A stretch of 13,994 bases of DNA, from the NCBI GenBank assembly GCA_021798135.1, contig JAJZYI010000048.1, forward strand, positions 1 to 13,994, written 5' to 3'. The stretch's first letter is position 1, and each line of letters opens with the position of its first letter. Position numbers and translations under genes: made by a program. The notes below the pieces were generated by a model. The model searched no databases and was not told the origin of the DNA. It was given only the letters and a program-made list of their open reading frames with translations. Shown piece by piece: positions 5,721 to 10,217 of this stretch. This stretch comes from Actinomycetes bacterium (lineage in GTDB: Bacteria > Actinomycetota > Acidimicrobiia > Acidimicrobiales > UBA8190).

Positions 5721-7559
5721 TCAGTGCTGCCAGACCCGCACGTAGTCGACCCGCATCGTCGCCGGCAGCGGCGTGGAGCCGGTGACGGCGTTGTCGACGG
5801 CGAGGTTCACGACGAGGTACATGGGCTGGTTGGCGATGGGCGCCTGGCTCGACGTGATGGTCTTGCGGGCCACGCCGTCGATGTACCAGGTGATGGACCC
5901 CGGCTCCCAGTCGACCGCGTAGGTGTGCCATCCGGGGCTGAGCCCGGTCGTCGACGACGCGCTCTGGCTGCCCGGCGCCCAGATGTACGTCATCTGCGCC
6001 CGGCTCGGGTTGTCCCAGGACTCGACGATGTCGATCTCCGGCGGCCACGTCAGGTTCTCGGGGATGAGCCAGAACGCCGGCCACAGGCCGGTCCCGGTGG
6101 GCAGGTACATCCGGGCCTCGGCGAAGCCGTAGGTGAAGCTGTACTTGCCCTGGGTCTGGATCAGGCCCGAGGTGTAGTTGCGGGTGCCGTACGGCGTGCT
6201 GACCGTCTGCTGGCGAGCGACCAGGTTGAGGTTGCCGCCGCTCACGCTGGTGTTGGCCGAGGTGTACCACTCGACCTCGCCGCTGTTGCCGGTGTTGGTG
6301 CAGGTCCACGGGTAGCAGTTCGTCCACTTGGACGCGTTCAGGCTGCTGCCGTTGAAGTCGCTGTTGAACGTGAGGTGCCAGGTGCCCCCGACGCCCGTCG
6401 GCATGGGCGTGCCGCTGCTCGACGCCGGCGGGCTCTGCGGCGCCGGTGGCGTCACGCTGCTGCCCGTGCTGCCGCTGCTCCCGGACGTGCTGCCGGAGCT
6501 GCCGCTGGCCTTGCTCGCGCTGCCGGTGCTGCCGGAGTTGCCGGTGCTGCCGGTGCTTCCGGCCGAGCTGCCGCCCTTGCTCGCGCTGCCGTAGGTGCTG
6601 CCGGAGCTCCCGGTGCCGCCGGAGCCGCTGGCTCCGGCCGAGCTTCCGCTCGTGGCGCCCAGGCCCGATCCACCCGACGTCGCGCCGGGGGAGCTGCTCC
6701 CACCCGCCGGGCTGCCGCTGCCGGACCGGCCGGGGGAGGTGGTGCGTCCCGGCCACCCGTCCCGGTCACGGAAGACGCCGATCACGGGACGCCCCAGGTG
6801 CAGCTGTGCCGCCGAGCCGAGGTAGCGGGCGTCGCCGAAGGCGTAGATGCCACCGCCGGCGGATGCCAGCCAGTAGCCGTGGCCGTCGGGCGTGGCGGTG
6901 ATGGCGACGATCCGGCCCGCGAGGGTGTGGCCGGCCATGGAGCCGAGGTAGCGGGCGTCGCCGAAGGCGTAGACGCCGCCGTCGGCGGATGCCAGCCAGT
7001 AGCCGTGGCCGTCGGGCGTGGCGGTGATGGCGACGATCGGGCCGGTCAGGGTGTGGCCGGCCATGGAGCCGAGGTAGCGGGCGTCGCCGAAGGCGAAGAC
7101 GCCGCCGTCGGCGGCGACGAGCCAGTAGCCGTGGCCGTCGGGCGTGGCGGCGATGGCGACGATCGGGCTGCTGAGCGTGTGGCCGGCCATGGAGCCGAGG
7201 TAGCGGGCGTCGCCGAAGGCGAAGACGCCGCCGTCGGCGGCGACGAGCCAGTAGCCGTTGCCGTTCGGGGTGGCAGCCGCGCCCACCACGGGCCGGTCGA
7301 GGTGCAGGCCGCCGGCGGAGCCGTGGAACGGAGCGGCGCCATACGCGAAAACGCCGCCGTCAGCGGCGGCGAGCCAGTAGCCAGGGGCTCTGGGAGCGCT
7401 GGCTCCGGGCGTACTGGTGAGGTGCGCTGTCGCCGCCGGGTGGGCAGCGGGGTTGGCGGCGCAGGCAGCCAGCAGGCCGAGGGGGGCGCAGGTCGCCGCG
7501 ACCATGGCCGCTCGCCGCGCCCGGCGGTTCGGTAATCGTAGTGGTCGGTTCGTTGGCAC
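5721..7559 (-). CDS. GH16 family glycosidase lipoprotein with five 42-residue N-terminal repeats (612 aa)
   Basis: A lipoprotein signal comes first: an Arg-rich n-region, a hydrophobic core and lipobox LLAAC with C33. Five 42-residue repeats (about 60-269) follow, each starting GYWL and holding DGGVFAFGDARYLGS. Next is a Ser/Gly/Thr linker (about 270-390) and then a GH16 domain (about 393-612). The GH16 active site is EIDIVE at 508-513 (nucleophile E508, acid/base E513), with GLWPAFWL at 491-498 and the usual ending DYVRVWQH. The extra residue in E-I-D-I-V-E is the beta-bulge form seen in laminarinase-type members, so a beta-1,3-glucan or related glycan is plausible but unproven. I choose GTG 7559 because AGGAGGT lies 8 nt upstream; a longer frame from TTG 7622 or ATG 7583 has no good ribosome site and would bury the signal peptide. 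Own promoter upstream, hairpins downstream. Confidence 0.93.
   Translation of the reverse strand: MPTNRPLRLPNRRARRAAMVAATCAPLGLLAACAANPAAHPAATAHLTSTPGASAPRAPGYWLAAADGGVFAYGAAPFHGSAGGLHLDRPVVGAAATPNGNGYWLVAADGGVFAFGDARYLGSMAGHTLSSPIVAIAATPDGHGYWLVAADGGVFAFGDARYLGSMAGHTLTGPIVAITATPDGHGYWLASADGGVYAFGDARYLGSMAGHTLAGRIVAITATPDGHGYWLASAGGGIYAFGDARYLGSAAQLHLGRPVIGVFRDRDGWPGRTTSPGRSGSGSPAGGSSSPGATSGGSGLGATSGSSAGASGSGGTGSSGSTYGSASKGGSSAGSTGSTGNSGSTGSASKASGSSGSTSGSSGSTGSSVTPPAPQSPPASSSGTPMPTGVGGTWHLTFNSDFNGSSLNASKWTNCYPWTCTNTGNSGEVEWYTSANTSVSGGNLNLVARQQTVSTPYGTRNYTSGLIQTQGKYSFTYGFAEARMYLPTGTGLWPAFWLIPENLTWPPEIDIVESWDNPSRAQMTYIWAPGSQSASSTTGLSPGWHTYAVDWEPGSITWYIDGVARKTITSSQAPIANQPMYLVVNLAVDNAVTGSTPLPATMRVDYVRVWQH
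6753..7382 (-). repeat. Five tandem 126-bp (42-codon) repeats in the GH16 lipoprotein gene
   Basis: Units occupy 7257-7382, 7131-7256, 7005-7130, 6879-7004 and 6753-6878. The spacing is exactly 126 bp with no indels. The middle three share GDARYLGSMAGHTL unchanged and are close to identical at the DNA level; the first and last have diverged. Each unit reads like one small beta-sheet module, so together they could form a propeller or stalk outside the cell. I recognise the repeat type from actinobacterial secreted proteins but cannot name a curated family. Confidence 0.92.
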
Positions 7560-7567
7560 GAGAGTCC

Positions 7568-7574
7568 ACCTCCT
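7568..7574 (-). promoter_or_regulatory. Shine-Dalgarno site that decides the GTG 7559 start
   Basis: AGGAGGT on the minus strand, with 8 nt to GTG at 7559. It is the only strong ribosome-binding sequence near the possible starts and puts the lipobox cysteine at residue 33. Confidence 0.82.
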
Positions 7575-7716
7575 GGTCGACATTGGGCGGAATGGATAGC
7601 GAGGCGGGACGATGCGGGTCAAGCACCGCGCTCTCCGCGTTCATCGGCCAGGGAGGACGGCGGCTGAAGGTGCGCCGGTAACCGCGACGGGGTGGTCGAT
7701 TGCGTTGCGATTGTGA

Positions 7717-7739
7717 TCAATGCAGCAGTGCTGCATCGA
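7717..7739. promoter_or_regulatory. 23-bp near-perfect palindrome upstream of the GH16 lipoprotein gene
   Basis: The core ATGCAGCA-G-TGCTGCAT (7720-7736) is perfect. The full arms (7717-7727 and 7729-7739) match at 10 of 11 positions around a single central base. It sits about 160 bp before the GTG start, in a locally less GC-rich stretch next to TTGTGATCAA. Size and symmetry suit a dimeric repressor or activator operator. The protein that would bind is unknown. Confidence 0.45.
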
Positions 7740-8006
7740 CAGCCGCGGTCCGCGCGCGGGCGACGACGGGACGGATCGGGTTCGCGTCGCTGGTGCCTGG
7801 GCGCGACGCGGTGCTTGCCCTGGCGCGCGATGGGCGGCGTGCCCGCGCCTCAGCTGCGCGCGGCAGGGCCGGTGCGCCGGGGCGGTGGGTGCGTCCCGGC
7901 CCGTGCCCTGGGTCGAAGGGCCGGGTGCTCGGCGCCCCGGCCGCAGCTGCGGCGGACCCGGGCGCGGATGCTCGTGGCTCGGGCGGAGCCGCGGCACCGG
8001 ACGCGA

Positions 8007-8041
8007 ACGTCCGCCGGCACTGGTGGTGTGCCGGCGGACGT
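8007..8041 (-). terminator. Terminator hairpin after the cupredoxin operon
   Basis: A perfect 14-bp stem (8007-8020 with 8028-8041) with a 7-nt loop starts 47 nt after the stop codon of the second cupredoxin gene. No U-tract follows it on the minus strand. Confidence 0.7.
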
Positions 8042-8088
8042 GTTGGCCGGGAGTCGCCGACGCCGCGAGGCGGCTGGGCGCTGCGGGG

Positions 8089-9189
8089 TCAGCTGACGGT
8101 GAGCGTGCCCCGCATCCACCCGTCGGTGGTCATCGGTCCGCCCATGCCGCTCGAGCCGGTGCCGCACGGGGCGTAGCACTGCCAGCTGAACGTCCCGGTC
8201 TTCCGGGGCGTGAACGTGAAGGTCACCGTGTCGGTGCCTCCGGTCGGAGCGGCGGGGACGACGACGTTCAGCCCCAGCGCCGGCACGGTCCAGGTGTGGG
8301 CCACGTTCGCGTTCGGCACGGACGTCACCGAGGTGCCGTTCACGGTCTCGGTCCCGCCCTGCACCGCGTCGTAGATGGCGAGCGAGGCGGGCAGCGGTGC
8401 CGTGCCGTCGTCGTGGTTGACGATGGTCAGGGTGACCGGGACGCCCGCCCGCACCGTCACGTCGGCCGGGACGAACCTCGGCCAGCCGGGACGCCCGTCG
8501 GTCGCTCCGGTCTGGATCTCCAGGGACACGGCGGTGGCGGCCGAGGCGGGCGCGGTGGCGCTGGCGGCGGGCGCTCCCGCTGCAGCCGGCGGCGCGCCGG
8601 TTGCAGCCGGGCTCGCCGTGCTCCCGGGCGACGCTGTGCCGGGCGACGCTGTGCCGGGCGACGCTGTGCCGGGCGACGCTGTGCCGGGCGACGCCATGCC
8701 TGCCATGCCTGCCATGCCCGCCGCCATGCCGGGCATGGCCGCGCCGGCAGCCGCGGCCCCGCCGCCGCCTGCCGTGTCGTTGTCGGAGGTGTTGGCGGTG
8801 TTGGCGGTCGCCCCTCCCGAGGTCGCAGCCGGCGACCCGCCACCGGTGACCACTGCCGCGGCGCCGGGATCGGTGAGCCACGCGTCCTGGCCGCCTCCGT
8901 CCTCGACCGCGATCCACACGACGAGCCCCACCATGAACGCGCCGCACAGCACGAAGGCCTTGGCCATCGGGCTCAGGCGGTTCACCGGGGCGTGCTTGGC
9001 GCGGTGCTCGCCGGCGGCCGTCGCGGCCCGCTCGCCGATCCGGTCGACGGCGGCGCTCGTGCCCCGGAGCGGGTGCTCGAAGTAGCTCTCGGCAGCCCGC
9101 GCCAGGCGGTCGAGCGCTGCGACGGGGGCGTGCTCCAGCCGGTCGAGGAGGCGGGCGTCGCCACCGCGGGTGCTCGTCGGGGCAGTCAT
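8089..9189 (-). CDS. Membrane-anchored CuA-like cupredoxin, second of a pair (366 aa)
   Basis: The layout is an N-terminal cytoplasmic segment (1-75), one transmembrane helix (about 76-94), a long Ala/Gly/Met/Ser/Pro linker (about 105-220) and a C-terminal cupredoxin domain (about 221-366) outside the cell. Expected copper ligands are H298 (AHTW), C338 and C342 (WQCYAPCG) and a methionine (M349, M353 or M359). C-x3-C-x3-?-x2-M follows the spacing of the CuA site of cytochrome oxidase subunit II, but the histidine position is S346, and there is no histidine anywhere after C342. The linker holds MPGMAAGMAGMAGM and five SPGTA-type repeats. ATG 9189 overlaps the upstream cupredoxin stop (ATGA), so the two are co-translated. 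A role in electron transfer or copper handling is inferred from the fold; a true binuclear CuA centre is doubtful. Confidence 0.86.
   Translation of the reverse strand: MTAPTSTRGGDARLLDRLEHAPVAALDRLARAAESYFEHPLRGTSAAVDRIGERAATAAGEHRAKHAPVNRLSPMAKAFVLCGAFMVGLVVWIAVEDGGGQDAWLTDPGAAAVVTGGGSPAATSGGATANTANTSDNDTAGGGGAAAAGAAMPGMAAGMAGMAGMASPGTASPGTASPGTASPGTASPGSTASPAATGAPPAAAGAPAASATAPASAATAVSLEIQTGATDGRPGWPRFVPADVTVRAGVPVTLTIVNHDDGTAPLPASLAIYDAVQGGTETVNGTSVTSVPNANVAHTWTVPALGLNVVVPAAPTGGTDTVTFTFTPRKTGTFSWQCYAPCGTGSSGMGGPMTTDGWMRGTLTVS
8625..8699 (-). repeat. Five 15-bp tandem repeats in the cupredoxin linker
   Basis: CGGGCGACGCTGTGC (plus strand) occurs four times exactly from 8625 and a fifth time with changes (8685-8699). 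It encodes the SPGTA repeats of the extracellular linker. In-frame gain or loss of units would change the tether length. Confidence 0.9.
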
Positions 9190-9725
9190 GCCGTCACCGT
9201 CACGAAGCCCTCCATGTACCCGACGTGCGACATCGACCACGGGTCACAAGGCGTCGCGCAGTGCCAGGCGAACGTGCCGGCCTTCGTCGGGTGGATCGTG
9301 AACGTCACGTGGCTCGGCGACGTCTGCGAGCCCGGGGTGACCTGCGCGTTCACGCCGAGCGCCGGTGCGGTCCACGTGTGCGGCATGGAGTCGTAGTTCG
9401 TGACCGACACGACCACGGTGGTGCCCGCCTTCATCGTGAAGGTGCCGGGGACGAAGGCGTCGTGGACGGCGCCGTCGACCTTCACGCCGTACAGGGGGGG
9501 CGGGTCGACGACCAGGCTCACGTGCTGCACGTTGGTCGTTGCTGCGGCCGGCGCGGCGGCGACCGCGTTCGTCGACCCGCCGCCCGTCACGGTGCTCCAG
9601 ATGGCGCCCACGCCGGCGGTCAACCCGAAGACGGCTGCGGCGAAGGCGAGCACGCCGGCCGCCAGCACGCTCAGTCCGGCCACGTAGTGGTGCCGTGCCT
9701 GCCCCGTCCCACTCAGTACAGCCAT
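9186..9725 (-). CDS. Membrane-anchored CuA-like cupredoxin, first of a pair (179 aa)
   Basis: A short N-terminus and one hydrophobic helix (about 15-40) are followed by a cupredoxin domain (about 66-179) facing outward. Likely copper ligands are H116 (MPHTW), C156 and C160 (WHCATPC), H167 and M171. The C-x3-C pair and the M-x-G-x-V-x-V ending resemble CuA domains. The loop after C160 is longer than the usual C-x3-H-x2-M, giving C-x6-H-x3-M. It is clearly paralogous to the next gene: HTW-x-VPALG/APALG, KxGTFxW and the C-x-x-P-C turn are shared. I start it at ATG 9725 because GAGAGGA lies 7 nt upstream; the frame extends further but reads as arginine-rich non-coding sequence. It could pass electrons to or from a respiratory complex, or store copper. 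No oxidase gene is nearby. Confidence 0.87.
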   Translation of the reverse strand: MAVLSGTGQARHHYVAGLSVLAAGVLAFAAAVFGLTAGVGAIWSTVTGGGSTNAVAAAPAAATTNVQHVSLVVDPPPLYGVKVDGAVHDAFVPGTFTMKAGTTVVVSVTNYDSMPHTWTAPALGVNAQVTPGSQTSPSHVTFTIHPTKAGTFAWHCATPCDPWSMSHVGYMEGFVTVTA

Positions 9726-9726
9726 G

Positions 9727-9745
9727 ACGATCTCCTCTCGATCGT
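9727..9745 (-). promoter_or_regulatory. Ribosome-binding site displayed in a hairpin loop, cupredoxin operon
   Basis: On the minus strand ACGATC-GAGAGGA-GATCGT precedes C-ATG. The 6-bp stem (9727-9732 with 9740-9745) puts the whole Shine-Dalgarno sequence in the 7-nt loop, one base before the start codon. Such a fold could tune ribosome access. The stem is short, so its stability is uncertain. Confidence 0.5.
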
Positions 9746-9779
9746 GGCCCACGGCCGTCGCCGCGGCACCCACGACCGC

Positions 9780-9803
9780 CGGCTCCGGCGTCGCCCGGAG
9801 CCG
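9780..9803 (-). other. Leader hairpin of the cupredoxin operon
   Basis: A perfect 9-bp stem (9780-9788 with 9795-9803) with a 6-nt loop lies about 55-80 nt before ATG 9725. If it is transcribed it would fold in the 5' leader. No U-tract follows and no known riboswitch class is recognisable. Confidence 0.4.
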
Positions 9804-9850
9804 CCGCTCGTGCCAACACCACTGAGCCTGCCGTGGGCGAAGCCTCGCGG

Positions 9851-9870
9851 TTAGGGCCGAAGGTCCCGAC
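9851..9870 (-). promoter_or_regulatory. DosR/DevR-like palindromic box upstream of the cupredoxin operon
   Basis: The minus strand reads GTC-GGGACCTTCGGCCC-TAA. The mycobacterial DosR consensus TTSGGGACTWWAGTCCCSAA matches at 15 of 20 positions, including GGGAC, the central WW and CCC. DosR-type regulators respond to hypoxia, NO or CO. The box lies about 125 bp before the ATG. I cannot place a promoter relative to it with confidence. Confidence 0.45.
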
Positions 9871-9885
9871 CCGTGGTGTGGGCAA

Positions 9886-9920
9886 TCGCATGGTGTTCTG
9901 GTATACGTAGTGTTTTGCGC
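9886..9920 (-). promoter_or_regulatory. AT-richer pocket, possible promoter of the cupredoxin operon
   Basis: This is one of the least GC-rich stretches in the window, containing GTATAC and a TTTT run. TATACC on the minus strand could serve as a -10 element, but no good -35 is found at the right distance. It would give a leader of roughly 160 nt. Confidence 0.25.
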
Positions 9921-9925
9921 CTGGT

Positions 9926-10085
9926 GATGTGGGCGTAGCGCCACGCGGGTCACCTCGGCTGCCCCGGTCCTGTGGCGCGGTGCCGTCCGCCGCGGGTCGG
10001 CTGCCCCGGTCCTGTGGCGCGGTGCCGTCCGCCGCAGGTCGGCTGCCCGGGTCCTCTCGCCGCCGTGCCGGCCCGGAGCGCGAGC
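9926..10085. repeat. Intergenic 42-bp tandem repeat (about 2.4 copies) with flanks
   Basis: A 42-bp unit starting CGGCTGCCCCGGTCCTG runs at 9956-9997 and again at 9998-10039 with one mismatch; a partial third copy runs to about 10055. The unit length is a multiple of three and would read GSRPAADGTAPQDR on the minus strand. The frame has no plausible start or ribosome site, and I do not call it a gene. Confidence 0.85.
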
Positions 10086-10126
10086 GGGCCCCGCCCGTGC
10101 CGGCGTCGTCCGGCGGGGCGGGGCCC
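10086..10126 (-). terminator. Terminator hairpin after the CWB2 protein gene
   Basis: An 11-bp stem (10086-10096 with 10116-10126) is followed, after a small internal loop, by a 4-bp CCGG stem (10100-10103 with 10110-10113) and a 6-nt loop. It lies about 90 nt after the stop codon at 10218-10220. No U-tract follows. Confidence 0.6.
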
Positions 10127-10135
10127 GTGGAGCTC

Positions 10136-10210
10136 GTGGCCGTGGGACCTGTGGCCGCAGGGCCCGTGGCTGTGGGGCCTGTGGCTGTGGGGCCTGTGGC
10201 GGTGGGACGT
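10136..10210. repeat. Five 15-bp tandem repeats just after the CWB2 stop codon
   Basis: Units beginning GTGGC and ending CC/CG-T (type GTGGCTGTGGGGCCT) run back to back at 10136, 10151, 10166, 10181 and 10196. On the minus strand, in a frame other than that of the CWB2 gene, they read PTATG repeats like those of secreted-protein linkers. They lie between the stop codon and the terminator hairpin. Confidence 0.85.
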
Positions 10211-10217
10211 GCCGCTC

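Larger units (their letters stand above)
7560..8006 (-). other. Intergenic region between the GH16 lipoprotein and cupredoxin units
   Basis: About 450 bp with no gene I can support. The open frames here on either strand have arginine-rich or random-looking translations and no ribosome sites. The only clear signals are the 23-bp palindrome at 7717-7739 and the Shine-Dalgarno site at 7568-7574. The promoter of the GH16 gene should lie between them or at the palindrome. Confidence 0.6.

Noticed and set aside
6753..7382. Regular repeats considered as a CRISPR array
   Set aside because: They are contiguous in-frame coding repeats with no spacers, and no cas gene is present.
7560..7622. Upstream extension of the GH16 lipoprotein to TTG 7622 or ATG 7583
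   Set aside because: No ribosome site; the extension would place more than 20 residues before the signal peptide. GTG 7559 has AGGAGGT at ideal distance.
7720..9396. 558-codon plus-strand frame beginning in the 7717-7739 palindrome
   Set aside because: The start codon falls within the palindrome, no ribosome site precedes it, and most of the frame is antisense to the cupredoxins.
9726..9900. Cobalamin or c-di-AMP riboswitch in the cupredoxin leader
   Set aside because: The leader has hairpins, but I do not find the conserved boxes of any riboswitch class.
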